From Methylogaea oryzae (lineage in GTDB: Bacteria; Pseudomonadota; Gammaproteobacteria; Methylococcales; Methylococcaceae): a stretch of 64,000 nt of DNA. The position numbers and the translations under genes are program-made. The notes below the pieces were generated by a model, which did no database searches, had not been told where the DNA came from, and worked only from the letters and a program-made list of their open reading frames with translations. Numbering within the stretch: the stretch's first letter is position 1; each line of letters opens with the position of its first letter. Location of the stretch: positions 922,501-986,500 of the forward strand of contig NZ_AP019782.1 of assembly GCF_019669985.1 (NCBI RefSeq), read 5' to 3'. Of this stretch, positions 8,700 through 17,603 are shown in pieces.

Positions 8700-9716
8700 G
8701 TGAGCCGGGAGTTCGAGGCGCTGGTCTCGAACATCCCGGATATCGGCAAACAGTGGCATGGCGACAGCCTGCTGGAAAACGCCCGCCGCAACCTGCCTTA
8801 CTGCCGCAAGAGCCTCAAGGATCTGCCGCCGCTGGAAGGCGCCAAGGCGCGCAGCGGCATCGTCATCAGCGCCGGCCCTAGCCTGCATCGCACCGACGCG
8901 CTGCACAAGATCAAGGCGTCCGGCTATCCCGGCGCCCTCATCGCGGTGGACGGCGCCTACGTCAAATGCCTCAAGGCCGGCCTCGTCCCCGACTATGTCG
9001 TGACCCTGGATCCCCATCCCACCCGGGTGGTGCGCTGGTTCGGCGATCCCAATTTCGAGGAAAACGCCCGCCACGACGACTATTTCGCGCGGCAGGACTT
9101 GGACGTGGATTTCCGCGCCAATTCCATCCGCCACAACAACGAAAACATCGAACTGATCGACCGCCACGCGGCCTTGTCCAAGCTGGTGATCTGCACCTCT
9201 TCCTCGCAAACAGTGGTGGAACGGGCGGAGCAGGCCGGCTTCGACGCCTATTGGTGGAACCCACTGGTGGACGATCCGCGCAGCCCCGACAGCGTCACCC
9301 GCCAGCTGCACGGCATCAACCGGCTGCCCTGCATGAACACCGGCGGCACCGTGGGCACGGCCGCCTGGGTGTTCGCCGACGCCATCCTGCGCATTCCCGA
9401 ACTGGCGGTGATCGGCATGGATCTGGGGTATCCGGGCGATACGCCCATCCACATGACGCAGACCTATTACGAGCTGCACGATCACGTGGAATCGCCGGAG
9501 GAGCTGGAAAAGCTGTTCCCCCGCTTTACCTTCCCCCTGAACGGCGACCACTACTACACCGATCCCACTTATTTCTGGTATCGCAAAAACCTGCTGGAAT
9601 TGCTCGAACAATCTTCCGCCACCACGGTCAATTGTTCTGAAGGCGGTACCCTGTTCGGGCCGAAAATCGCCTGCCTCCGTTTGTCCGAATACCTGGAGCG
9701 ACACGCCCATGGCTAA
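8700..9716 (+). CDS. MptE-like / DUF115 protein (motility-accessory-factor related)
   Basis: A protein of about 338 residues with the 6-hydroxymethylpterin diphosphokinase MptE-like (DUF115) core: GIVISAGPSLHRT near residues 53-65, the sugar/nucleotide-loop region GALIAVDGAY, and PDYVVTLDPHP at about 98-107. The family includes flagellin nonulosonate transferases (Maf), which fits the adjacent CMP-sugar synthetase. I chose GTG 8700 because GAGGTGAG at 8685-8692 precedes it; GTG 8679 or ATG 8643 are alternatives that would overlap the small upstream gene further. It overlaps the next gene by 8 bp. Transferase activity on a surface glycan or flagellin is inferred. Confidence 0.78.
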   Translation: MSREFEALVSNIPDIGKQWHGDSLLENARRNLPYCRKSLKDLPPLEGAKARSGIVISAGPSLHRTDALHKIKASGYPGALIAVDGAYVKCLKAGLVPDYVVTLDPHPTRVVRWFGDPNFEENARHDDYFARQDLDVDFRANSIRHNNENIELIDRHAALSKLVICTSSSQTVVERAEQAGFDAYWWNPLVDDPRSPDSVTRQLHGINRLPCMNTGGTVGTAAWVFADAILRIPELAVIGMDLGYPGDTPIHMTQTYYELHDHVESPEELEKLFPRFTFPLNGDHYYTDPTYFWYRKNLLELLEQSSATTVNCSEGGTLFGPKIACLRLSEYLERHAHG

Positions 9717-11295
9717 AGTGCTGTTCATCAACCCGGTGGTGCGGGAAGAAGACGTGCCCCGTCACATTCCCTACGGTATCGCCCTGCTGGCGGCCATCGC
9801 CCAGCGCGACGGCCACCTCGTGCAGGTTTACGACGCCAACGCCTGGCGCCAGGGTTGGGATGTGCTGGAGCAGGTGTGCGATGCGGACGACTGGGACGTG
9901 GTGGCCATCGGCGGCCTCACCACCACCTACCGCTACATCAAGAAGGCCTGCCGCATCATCCGCGCCAAGCTGCCGAAAGTCCGCCTGGTGGCGGGCGGCG
10001 GCTTTTTCACCAGCATGCCGCTGGAGATCATGGAGTGGATGCCGCAGATCGACGTGGGCGTGGTGGGAGAGGCTTTCGTCACTTTCCCGGAAATCCTGCG
10101 CAAGGTGGACGCGGGCGATTTCGACTTTTCCAACACCTTGGGCGTGGCCTATCGCAATGCCCAGGGGAAAGGCGTCCTAACCGGCGTCAGGCCCAATATC
10201 CCGGACATCGACGTATTGCCCTGGCCGGCCTGGGACTTGTTCCCCCTGGACGAAATCTACTTCAAGAACTCCGCCAATCTGTTCAGCGAAGAGGCCTTCA
10301 CTTCCAAGCGCCGCATCGACGTGAACGGCAGCTTCGGTTGCCGCATGGTTTGCCGTTACTGCTGGCACCTGGGCACCACCGGCGACATGCTCATCGAGAA
10401 GACCGACAGCGGGGCCAACGATGTGGTGTTCACCTACGGCCGCAACATCCGCTACCACTCGCCGCGCTATATCGTCGACATGGTCAAGCACCTGAAGCAG
10501 ACCTACGACATCGACTACGCCTCCTTCATCGACGAAAACCTCATGACCATGGATGCCGCCAGCCGCGGCACCTGGTTGAAGGAACTGTGCGCCCTGTGGA
10601 TCGCCGAAGGCCTGCAGCCCACCTGCCGCCGCGACGGCGTGCCCCACGACGAGCACTGCCGCGGCGTGCACTGGAACGGCACCAGCCACGCCGGCCTGCA
10701 CAACCTGGAAACCCTGCGCATCATGCACCAGGCGGGCTGTTCCCATCTGGTGTACGGCCTGGAATCCTTCGACCCGCTGATCATGAAAAACCTGGGCAAG
10801 GGCTCCAATCCGCAAAAGAACGCCGACAGCGTGGACATCTGCCTGCAATCGGGCATCAAGCCCATCCCCAACATCATCATCGGCTTCCCCGAGGAAAGCT
10901 TCGACAGCGTGCGCAACACCATCGTCGCGCTGAAAAAGCTGGGCATCACTTGCAAGCCCCATTTCGCCACGCCTTATCCCGGTTCGGAGTGGTATTACAC
11001 CTACAAGGATTCCATCATCGAGCAGTACGACGGCAATTTGGAAGCCTTTATCGAGGACCTGGGCGACGCCAGCAAAATTTCCGCCGTCATCTGCCACAAG
11101 TTCTCCGCCATGGAGCTGCTGGGCTTGCAGCAAATCGTGCACCAGAAGGATTTGCGCCTGCTGGACCAGGCGGAAAAGCATTGGGCCACGGCGGACCAAG
11201 TGACCCACCCGGTGGCCGTGCCGCGCCAATCCTTCAACTTCCAGCGCTCCACGGCGGCGACGCCGCTGGCGACGACCGACGAAGTCGCGTCGTAG
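9709..11295 (+). CDS. B12-binding-domain radical SAM protein
   Basis: A 528-residue enzyme with an N-terminal cobalamin-binding-like Rossmann domain (about residues 1-140: VLFINPVV...PYGIALLAAIAQRDGH...VAIGGLTTTY) and a radical SAM domain whose cluster cysteines are C211, C215 and C218 (CX3CX2C in CRMVCRYCW). A downstream YGLESFD...NLGKG segment and GFPEES match the radical SAM barrel. Such enzymes catalyse methyl transfers or rearrangements on unreactive carbons. Context suggests it modifies the glycan or its precursor, but no substrate can be read from sequence. The start ATG overlaps the previous gene by 8 bp, so the two are translationally coupled. Confidence 0.88.
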   Translation: MAKVLFINPVVREEDVPRHIPYGIALLAAIAQRDGHLVQVYDANAWRQGWDVLEQVCDADDWDVVAIGGLTTTYRYIKKACRIIRAKLPKVRLVAGGGFFTSMPLEIMEWMPQIDVGVVGEAFVTFPEILRKVDAGDFDFSNTLGVAYRNAQGKGVLTGVRPNIPDIDVLPWPAWDLFPLDEIYFKNSANLFSEEAFTSKRRIDVNGSFGCRMVCRYCWHLGTTGDMLIEKTDSGANDVVFTYGRNIRYHSPRYIVDMVKHLKQTYDIDYASFIDENLMTMDAASRGTWLKELCALWIAEGLQPTCRRDGVPHDEHCRGVHWNGTSHAGLHNLETLRIMHQAGCSHLVYGLESFDPLIMKNLGKGSNPQKNADSVDICLQSGIKPIPNIIIGFPEESFDSVRNTIVALKKLGITCKPHFATPYPGSEWYYTYKDSIIEQYDGNLEAFIEDLGDASKISAVICHKFSAMELLGLQQIVHQKDLRLLDQAEKHWATADQVTHPVAVPRQSFNFQRSTAATPLATTDEVAS

Positions 11296-11440
11296 CGGGG
11301 GAGGGCGATAGCGAGGGGTAGGGACGGCTACTCGCCGCGAAGGTCCGGCGGGATGGTTACGAAGCGAGGGGGAGTTGCGAGCCCACCGCCCTAGCCATCG
11401 GGGCCGAAGCCCCTTCCTACGATGGGCATGCGCCAAAAGC

Positions 11441-11467
11441 AAAGGGCCGGTAGCACCGGCCCTTTTT
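11441..11467 (+). terminator. Rho-independent terminator of the glycan operon
   Basis: An 11-bp stem (AAAGGGCCGGT / ACCGGCCCTTT) with an AGC loop runs into a T tract on the plus strand. It sits 146 bp past the radical SAM stop and faces the convergent aminotransferase gene. Confidence 0.85.
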
Positions 11468-11476
11468 CGTTTTGCT

Positions 11477-11510
11477 CCCTCACCCCAAACCCTCTCCCGC
11501 AGGGAGAGGG
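11477..11510. repeat. Intergenic palindromic repeat, CCCTCACCCC family
   Basis: CCCTCACCCCAAACCC is followed by a perfect hairpin: CCCTCTCCC at 11490-11498 and GGGAGAGGG at 11502-11510, loop GCA. A related hairpin lies at 13454-13470 and the same 16-bp leader recurs at 59810-59825. Confidence 0.75.
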
Positions 11511-11534
11511 GGATCGGGTCGCTGCGGCGTGTTG

Positions 11535-12713
11535 CTACGCCAGCGCCTTCTTCATGCGTTCCATGGCCTTTTGCAGATTGCTCATGCTGGTGGCGATGGA
11601 CAAACGGATGTTGCCGTCGCAGCCGAAGGCGGAGCCGGGCACGATGGCGACGCCGTTTTCGATCAACAGCTCGGTCAGCGCCAGGTCGTTCTCCAGCCCC
11701 AGCCGTTCCATCAGGCGGTGGGCGCTGGGGAAGGCGTAGAAGGTGCCGTCGGTTTCCAGGCATTCCAGGCCGTCGATGCTGTTCAGTTCGCTCACCACGT
11801 AGTCGTGGCGTTCCTTGAACGCCTTCACCATGTCGCGGATGAAGCCCTGGTCGCCGTTGAGGGCCGTTTCCGCCGCCACCTGGGAAATGGAGGTGGGGTT
11901 GGAGGTGCTCTGCGACTGGATGTTCTCCATGGCGGCGATCAAGTCCTTGGGACCGGCGCAATAGCCGATGCGCCAGCCGGTCATGGAATAGGCTTTGGAC
12001 ACGCCGTTCAACACCATCATCCGGTCGTACAGTTCCGGGCAGGCGTTGAGGATGTTGCAGAAGCCGCCTTCCTTCCAGACGATGTGCTCGTACATGTCGT
12101 CGGTGGCGATGAGCACGTGGGGGAAGTCCTTCAGCACCGCGCCCAGCGCTTTGAGTTCGTCCAAGCTGTAGGCCGCGCCGGAGGGGTTGGACGGGCTGTT
12201 GATGACGAACAGCTTGGTCTTCGGCGTGATGGCCGCGCGCAGCTGATCCGGCGTGATTTTGAAACCCTGGCTTTGCGGGGCCGCTATAATCACCGGCACG
12301 CCGCCGGCCAGCAGCACCATGTCCGGGTAGGACACCCAATAGGGCGCCGGCACGATCACCTCGTCGCCCGGATTGATGTAGGCCTGGGCCAGATTGTAGA
12401 AGCTCTGCTTGCCGCCGCAGGAAACCAGCACCTGGTTGGTCTGGTAGCTGAAACCGTTTTCCCGCTGGAACTTGTCCACGATGGCCTGTTTCAGGCCAGG
12501 CGTTCCGCCCACCGCCGTGTATTTGGTGAAGCCGTTTTCGATGGCTTTGATGGCCGCGTCTTTGATGTGCTGCGGCGTATCGAAATCCGGCTCGCCGGCG
12601 CCGAGGCCGATGATGTCCTTGCCGGCCGCCTTCAAGGCGTTGGCGCGGGCGGTGATAGCCAGGGTGGGGGAGGGCTTGATGGCCTGGACGCGGTCGGAAA
12701 GTTGGATGTTCAT
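11535..12713 (-). CDS. Class I PLP-dependent aminotransferase (aspartate-type)
   Basis: A 392-residue fold-type I aminotransferase of the Igamma aspartate aminotransferase group, transferring the amino group of aspartate to 2-oxoglutarate. The PLP lysine is K240 in GVSKAYSMTGWRIGY. Also present are GLGAGEPDFDTP, the NSPSNPSG turn, the DDMYEHI segment and IRLSIATS with the substrate-carboxylate arginine. The length is standard. It is a single gene on the minus strand, convergent with the glycan operon. The exact specificity (aspartate against alanine or prephenate) cannot be fixed by reading alone. Confidence 0.9.
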   Translation of the reverse strand: MNIQLSDRVQAIKPSPTLAITARANALKAAGKDIIGLGAGEPDFDTPQHIKDAAIKAIENGFTKYTAVGGTPGLKQAIVDKFQRENGFSYQTNQVLVSCGGKQSFYNLAQAYINPGDEVIVPAPYWVSYPDMVLLAGGVPVIIAAPQSQGFKITPDQLRAAITPKTKLFVINSPSNPSGAAYSLDELKALGAVLKDFPHVLIATDDMYEHIVWKEGGFCNILNACPELYDRMMVLNGVSKAYSMTGWRIGYCAGPKDLIAAMENIQSQSTSNPTSISQVAAETALNGDQGFIRDMVKAFKERHDYVVSELNSIDGLECLETDGTFYAFPSAHRLMERLGLENDLALTELLIENGVAIVPGSAFGCDGNIRLSIATSMSNLQKAMERMKKALA

Positions 12714-12830
12714 GTGCCTTGGGAGTGGGTGGAAAAGACAGGGGGCGTCGCCCCCGGCGCCGACGGTTTATCATAACCCAATGGGCCATGCGGCTCTACG
12801 GCTACAAGGTTTAATCAGGAGGATAACACC

Positions 12831-13400
12831 ATGGCGGAAACCACGGCACGCGATACCAGCATGGCCGATTTGCGGGCGCTGCTGGCGGACTTGATGAGGA
12901 CCCAGCAAGAAACCTCGCAGGCGCAAAAGGAAACCGACCGGCAAATCAAAGAGCTGAAACAGCAAATCGGCGGCCTGGGCAACAAATTCGGCAGCTTTAC
13001 CGAAGGCTTGGCGCTGCCGTCCATGGAAAAGCGGCTGCGCGAGCGTTTCGGCATGGAAGTGGTCAGCCCCAGCGTGCGGGCCAGCAAAGGCGGCGAGCAT
13101 TTGGAAATCGACGTGCTGGCCTATGCCAACGGCGCGGTCAACGCCGTGTATGTGGTGGAAGTGAAAAGCCATCTGCGCGAGGAAGCCGTCGAGCAACTGC
13201 TGTCCATCCTGGCCCGTTTCGGCCATTTCTTCCCCGAGCATAAACACAAAAAGCTCTACGGCATCCTGGCGGCGGTGGACGCGCCCGCCGGCCTCAAGGA
13301 AAAAGTATTGCGCCACGGCCTGTACCTGGCGCGCATCCACGACGACGTATTCGAACTGGAAACGCCCGACGATTTTCAACCGCGCTGTTTCAACAACTGA
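12831..13400 (+). CDS. DUF3782-like coiled-coil protein with PD-(D/E)XK nuclease-like fold
   Basis: A 189-residue protein. Residues about 15-50 form a polar Gln/Glu/Lys-rich coiled coil (QQETSQAQKETDRQIKELKQ). The rest contains EIDVLAYANG followed by VYVVEVKSHL, the spacing of an Asp...Glu-X-Lys core of PD-(D/E)XK enzymes. This is the pattern of the DUF3782 proteins common in cyanobacteria and gammaproteobacteria, whose role is unknown. AGGAGG at 12817-12822 strongly supports ATG 12831. It is monocistronic and precedes uvrB by 102 bp. Confidence 0.75.
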   Translation: MAETTARDTSMADLRALLADLMRTQQETSQAQKETDRQIKELKQQIGGLGNKFGSFTEGLALPSMEKRLRERFGMEVVSPSVRASKGGEHLEIDVLAYANGAVNAVYVVEVKSHLREEAVEQLLSILARFGHFFPEHKHKKLYGILAAVDAPAGLKEKVLRHGLYLARIHDDVFELETPDDFQPRCFNN

Positions 13401-13453
13401 CGCCTACTCCGGCACCCAAGCCGTAGCCTTTGGTCCCCGGCTCCCTCGCTTCG

Positions 13454-13470
13454 CTCTCCCTCAGGGAGAG
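13454..13470. repeat. Intergenic hairpin repeat before uvrB
   Basis: CTCTCCC / GGGAGAG arms with a TCA loop, inside a wider imperfect palindrome (GCTCCCT...AGGGAGC). It is the same sequence family as the hairpin at 11490-11510. Confidence 0.65.
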
Positions 13471-13502
13471 GGAGCTAAAACAGCCCTCAATTCTGCTTTA
13501 CC

Positions 13503-15587
13503 ATGGACAAACGCTTCATCGTCAGCCGCACCATCATCACCGAGGACGGCCCCTTCCAACAGGCCTACACCGGCAAACCCTTCAAGCTGCAAAGCCGCTA
13601 CACGCCGGCCGGCGACCAGCCCGCGGCCATAGCCAAACTGGTGGAAGGGCTGAGCCACGGCGAAGCCCACCAGACCCTGCTGGGCGTCACCGGTTCCGGC
13701 AAGACTTTCACCATGGCCAACGTCATCGAGCGGGTGCAGCGCCCGGCCCTGGTGCTGGCGCCCAACAAGACCCTGGCGGCGCAGCTTTACGGCGAAATGA
13801 AGGAGTTCTTCCCGGAAAATTCCGTGGAGTATTTCGTCTCCTACTACGACTACTACCAGCCGGAAGCCTACGTCCCTTCGTCGGACACTTATATCGAAAA
13901 GGATTCCTCCCTCAACGAGCACATCGAGCAGATGCGCTTGTCCGCCACCAAAGCCATCCTGGAACGCCACGACACGGTCATCGTCGCCACCGTCTCCGCC
14001 ATCTACGGCCTGGGCGAACCGGCTTCCTATTTCGAGATGGTGCTGCATTTGATGCGCGGCGAAATGATCGAGCAGCGCACTTTGCTGCGACGCCTGACGG
14101 AGCTGCAATACGCCCGCAACGACACGGAGCTGAAGCGCGGCACCTTCCGCGTCAGGGGCGAAGTGATCGACGTATTCCCGGCCGAATCGGAAAAGGAAGC
14201 CGTGCGCATCGAACTGTTCGACGACGAAATCGAGCGCCTGTCGCTGTTCGATCCTTTAACGGGCGAAATCCTCTCCCGCATCGCCCGCTTCACCGTCTAC
14301 CCGAAAACCCACTACGTCACCCCGCGCGACAAGCTGCTGGACGCGGTGGAAAACATCAAGGTGGAGCTGCGCCAGCGGCTGGAGCAGCTCTACGCCGAGA
14401 ACAAACTGGTGGAAGCCCAGCGCCTGGAGCAGCGCACCCTGTTCGACATCGAAATGATCCTGGAAGTGGGCTACTGCTCCGGCATCGAAAACTACTCCCG
14501 CCATCTGTCCAGCCGCGGCCCCGGCCAGCCGCCGCCCACCCTGTTCGACTACCTGCCCGACGACGCCCTGATCTTCGTCGACGAAAGCCACGTCACCGTG
14601 CCCCAGGTGGGCGCCATGTACAAAGGCGACCGCTCGCGCAAGGAAACCCTGGTCAACTACGGCTTCCGCCTGCCTTCCGCCCTGGACAACCGCCCGCTCA
14701 AGTTCGAGGAATTCGAAGACAGAGGCCACCAGCGCATCTACATTTCCGCCACCCCGGCCAAATACGAGCTGGAGCACTCCGGCGGCGCGGTGGTGGAGCA
14801 GGTGGTAAGGCCCACCGGCTTGGTGGACCCGGAAGTGGAAATCCGCCCCGCCAGCAGCCAGGTGCAGGACCTGCTGGGCGAAGTGCGCCAGCGCGTTGCC
14901 AAGGACCAGCGCGTGCTGGTGACCACCCTGACCAAGCGCATGGCGGAAGACCTCACCGAATACCTCATGGACCACGACGTGAAAGTGCGCTATCTCCATT
15001 CGGACGTGGAAACCGTCGAGCGGGTGGAAATTATTCGGGATTTAAGACTGGGCAAGTTCGACGTGCTGGTGGGCATCAACCTGCTGCGCGAAGGCCTGGA
15101 CATACCGGAAGTGTCGCTGGTGGCGATCCTCGATGCCGACAAGGAGGGCTTTTTGCGCTCCACCGTATCGCTGATCCAAACCATCGGCCGCGCCGCCCGC
15201 AACGTCCACGGCCGCGCCATCCTCTACGCCGACAAACTCACCGGCTCGATCGAACGGGCACTAGAGGAAACCGAACGCCGCCGCCACAAGCAGATCGAGC
15301 ACAACCAAACCCACGGCATCGTTCCGACCAGCGCCACCCGCAACGTCAGCGACATCCTGGAACTGGCCATCCCCGGCCAAGGCCCGGCCGACGCCCCGCG
15401 CAAAGCCCGTAAAGTGGCCGAACCGCAAGCCGAATACAAAGTCCGCAAACCCGCCGAAGCGGCCAAGCTCATCAAACAGCTGGAAGAGAAAATGTACAAG
15501 CACGCCAAGGATTTGGAATTCGAGGAAGCCGCCAAACTGCGCGACGAGATACACCAGTTGCGGGAGACGTTTTTTAGTCCAGAATAG
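13503..15587 (+). CDS. uvrB: Excinuclease ABC subunit B
   Basis: A 694-residue UvrB, the damage-verifying helicase-like subunit of nucleotide excision repair, which receives the lesion from UvrA and recruits UvrC. Walker A is GVTGSGKT at residues 61-68. The beta-hairpin region that clamps DNA follows ([23 protein letters not shown]), then the DESH box ([12 protein letters not shown]), helicase motifs V/VI ([35 protein letters not shown]) and a C-terminal UVR domain ([23 protein letters not shown]). The length is normal. No LexA box (CTGT-N8-ACAG) is evident in the 100 bp upstream. Confidence 0.98.
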   Translation: MDKRFIVSRTIITEDGPFQQAYTGKPFKLQSRYTPAGDQPAAIAKLVEGLSHGEAHQTLLGVTGSGKTFTMANVIERVQRPALVLAPNKTLAAQLYGEMKEFFPENSVEYFVSYYDYYQPEAYVPSSDTYIEKDSSLNEHIEQMRLSATKAILERHDTVIVATVSAIYGLGEPASYFEMVLHLMRGEMIEQRTLLRRLTELQYARNDTELKRGTFRVRGEVIDVFPAESEKEAVRIELFDDEIERLSLFDPLTGEILSRIARFTVYPKTHYVTPRDKLLDAVENIKVELRQRLEQLYAENKLVEAQRLEQRTLFDIEMILEVGYCSGIENYSRHLSSRGPGQPPPTLFDYLPDDALIFVDESHVTVPQVGAMYKGDRSRKETLVNYGFRLPSALDNRPLKFEEFEDRGHQRIYISATPAKYELEHSGGAVVEQVVRPTGLVDPEVEIRPASSQVQDLLGEVRQRVAKDQRVLVTTLTKRMAEDLTEYLMDHDVKVRYLHSDVETVERVEIIRDLRLGKFDVLVGINLLREGLDIPEVSLVAILDADKEGFLRSTVSLIQTIGRAARNVHGRAILYADKLTGSIERALEETERRRHKQIEHNQTHGIVPTSATRNVSDILELAIPGQGPADAPRKARKVAEPQAEYKVRKPAEAAKLIKQLEEKMYKHAKDLEFEEAAKLRDEIHQLRETFFSPE

Positions 15588-15589
15588 GC

Positions 15590-15679
15590 CGTAGGGCGCA
15601 ATAGCGGTTCTCCGCGTATTGCGCCGCATGTCACCGCTTTCATCCGGCGCAATACGGCTATCGCCTATTGCGCCCTACG
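15590..15679. repeat. Nested REP-like palindrome
   Basis: Two nested inverted repeats. The outer arms CGTAGGGCGCAATAG (15590-15604) and CTATTGCGCCCTACG (15665-15679) are perfect; the inner arms CGTATTGCGCCG (15615-15626) and CGGCGCAATACG (15645-15656) are perfect. The unit lies between uvrB and the DUF2442 gene, and its right arm ends 14 bp before the latter's start. A lone copy of the outer arm occurs at 16484-16498. It resembles REP/BIME elements mobilised by RAYT transposases. Confidence 0.85.
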
Positions 15680-15693
15680 AGCTGGAGTAAGCG

Positions 15694-15936
15694 ATGAAAC
15701 TCAAACGGTTTGAACATAGGGAAGGCTATCGGTTTCTTCTCACCTTTGAGAACGGCGAGTCGACAGAGGTTGATCTGCAAAAACTGATTGGCGCGCATGT
15801 GACACCCGATGGCGTGCATACCGCTCGAATCGATCCTGAGTGGGGATGCTTGGAGTTCAATTGTGGGGCGGTGGATATCGAGCCAAAGACGCTTTATCAC
15901 TTTGCGAAGACGCATGGCTACAAGGACGCTGCCTAG
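15694..15936 (+). CDS. DUF2442 domain protein
   Basis: An 80-residue protein with the DUF2442 pattern: a beta-rich start (FEHREGYRFLLTFENGESTEVDLQKLI), then VHTARIDPEWGCLEFNCGAVDIEPKTLYHFA. Members are short and often found in toxin-antitoxin-like or mobile contexts; function is not established. GCTGGAG at 15681-15687 may serve as ribosome site. A DUF4160-type partner gene, common next to DUF2442, is not visible here. Confidence 0.8.
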   Translation: MKLKRFEHREGYRFLLTFENGESTEVDLQKLIGAHVTPDGVHTARIDPEWGCLEFNCGAVDIEPKTLYHFAKTHGYKDAA

Positions 15937-16057
15937 GATATAGGGCGGGCCAGAGGAAAAAGGCAAGCCCTGACCCAGAAACCGAGGAGGCGAATAAAAT
16001 CGGCGATTCCACGATAAGCGGATTTTGTTGAATGTTTACGTATAATGAGAGGTAAAG

Positions 16058-16327
16058 ATGAGTCACCTATTTAAATGCGTGCATTCAGGCTGCGACGAGC
16101 CGGCCAAATATATTGTGGTGGACTACCATCATAACTTTACATATGACGCCGACGGTGATGTTGAGGTTTACTGCCAGCGACATGCCTTTGAAGATGGCAG
16201 AGGAGAATGCTCTTGCTGCTTTGACTATTTCATAAAAGTCAGTGTCGAGGATGGTGATGGCAAGTTTCTCCCGTCTTTTGCTAAAGGCCAATTAGATGAG
16301 GAAGGCTATTGTGCAGAACACCCCTGA
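16058..16327 (+). CDS. Small Cys/His-rich hypothetical protein
   Basis: An 89-residue acidic protein with repeated Cys/His positions: CVHSGCDEPA near the N-terminus, VYCQRHA in the middle, CSCCFDYF, and a final YCAEHP. This spacing suggests a zinc-binding fold. GAGAGG at 16047-16052 supports ATG 16058. Base composition is poorer in GC than the flanking genes, hinting at transfer. I do not recognise a named family. Confidence 0.65.
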   Translation: MSHLFKCVHSGCDEPAKYIVVDYHHNFTYDADGDVEVYCQRHAFEDGRGECSCCFDYFIKVSVEDGDGKFLPSFAKGQLDEEGYCAEHP

Positions 16328-16483
16328 GCTTTCGCAAAACGTCGACAATGACTGACGAACTGTCGATTCCTTGACCCTTCGGCTGCGCTTGGGACGGGTG
16401 TCGCCTGTGAGGACAACGGCTAGGGGAAGAGGGGTTTCAGGGGCAGGTCTTGTGTTTTGCCCGTTAAACTCGCAACCGTCATT

Positions 16484-16498
16484 CGTAGGGCGCAATAG
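16484..16498. repeat. Solo half of the REP-like element
   Basis: CGTAGGGCGCAATAG, identical to the outer arm at 15590-15604, without a facing arm nearby. Confidence 0.6.
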
Positions 16499-16590
16499 GG
16501 TTATGGCCGGTGGGGCGTGGATGTCGGGTGTGGTAATTGGAAAGGCAAAACTCAAGACCTGACCAAAATTCCTCTTGGTATGATTTCTGG

Positions 16591-17169
16591 ATGGGTTTTA
16601 TGACGCAAGATGAACTAGGAAAACGCATAAATAGATCAAAAACATTCGCCAGGACACTAATAGTCGCCATATGCTCTGCATACGTAATTAAATTCTGGCT
16701 TTTGACTGGCGCAAACATATCAGGAAGCCCGGAAGCATGGGGTCAGTTTGGTGATTACGTTGGCGGATTGCTAAACCCGATCATTGCCTATCTGGCGTTT
16801 TACTGGTTAACGCAGTCAATTCTCTTGCAAAGAGATGAGCTTTCAGCCACAAAGAAAGCCCTTGAGGAAAGCGCTAAATCTCAGGAAAAACAAGAGCAGC
16901 ACGCGAGCAAGACCGCAAAAGTTAACGCCCTGAGTACGCTGATTAATGCACACAATAACGATATATCTAATCTGCGAAGCAACATGGAGTTTCTAAGCAA
17001 CCAACTGAGCCAAAGCGGGCCAATATACTCCCCAATCGGACACAGCATTAATATCGAAGAGGCACGCGTACTGCAGAAAAATATGACGGAGGCGCTAGAA
17101 ACCTCCCTAAAAAGGCGCATGGAGGCGATGGATGAGGTCACAAAGCTGCTGCATGCTGTTGAAATGTAG
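16591..17169 (+). CDS. Putative AbiC-type phage abortive infection membrane protein
   Basis: A protein of about 192 residues with two membrane segments: RTLIVAICSAYVIKFWLL and, after a short loop, PIIAYLAFYWLTQSILL. Between them is WGQFGDYVGGLLNP, which matches the putAbiC family pattern (xxFGDFxGGxLNPxLSFLA). The second helix runs into a long coiled coil (LLQRDELSATKKALEESAKSQEKQEQ...), another family trait. Family members are linked to abortive infection; defence here is inference. The start is uncertain: ATG 16591 or 16600, neither with a good ribosome site. The AT-rich base composition differs from its neighbours. Confidence 0.65.
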   Translation: MGFMTQDELGKRINRSKTFARTLIVAICSAYVIKFWLLTGANISGSPEAWGQFGDYVGGLLNPIIAYLAFYWLTQSILLQRDELSATKKALEESAKSQEKQEQHASKTAKVNALSTLINAHNNDISNLRSNMEFLSNQLSQSGPIYSPIGHSINIEEARVLQKNMTEALETSLKRRMEAMDEVTKLLHAVEM

Positions 17170-17603
17170 AAGCCCGAATGCTGGGTTTTCGCTGTCGCTT
17201 CAACCCAGCCTACCAATTAAAACGGGGGGCAATCGAGGGACAAAAGGCCGCCCCTAGGAAAAATCATTTCAGCGCGGTAGGGTGCGCGGTGAGCCGGCGA
17301 ACCGCGCCGCTCAGGAAGCCTTGGCATTTCCGCTTCACGGCGGCTTTCGCGATGGATGCGGTTTGCTGCTGCTCACCCTTCCTCTCCCTTTCGGCTGTTG
17401 GATTTCAGCGCGCCCCACGGTGGATGTAAACTGGAGCGGGGCCGGATGATCAGTGCCCAGGACGCCGAGGGAGTTTTTGTCGGGCTTCCTGTCGCCAGTC
17501 CAAGCTATCGTGCTAATCCGTACGGTCTCTCAGCGATTTCGTCCCGCGCAATCCGGCCTATCCCGTTTGCGTCTTATGAGCTAATACCCAAAGAGTTGGA
17601 AAA
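17170..17603 (+). other. Intergenic region without a supported gene
   Basis: About 430 bp. Short ORFs present (for example at 17178 and 17356) lack ribosome sites, are Arg-rich shadows and resemble nothing known. GGTAGGGTGCGCGGTGAGCC around 17276 is distantly similar to the arm of the palindrome at 18676-18699. I see no clear promoter or RNA structure. Confidence 0.4.

Noticed and set aside
10177-12789. An 870-codon minus-strand frame across the radical SAM and aminotransferase genes
   Set aside because: It is in a different frame from the aminotransferase and is Arg/Pro-rich nonsense.
13401-13502. LexA (SOS) box before uvrB
   Set aside because: No CTGT-N8-ACAG match is present.
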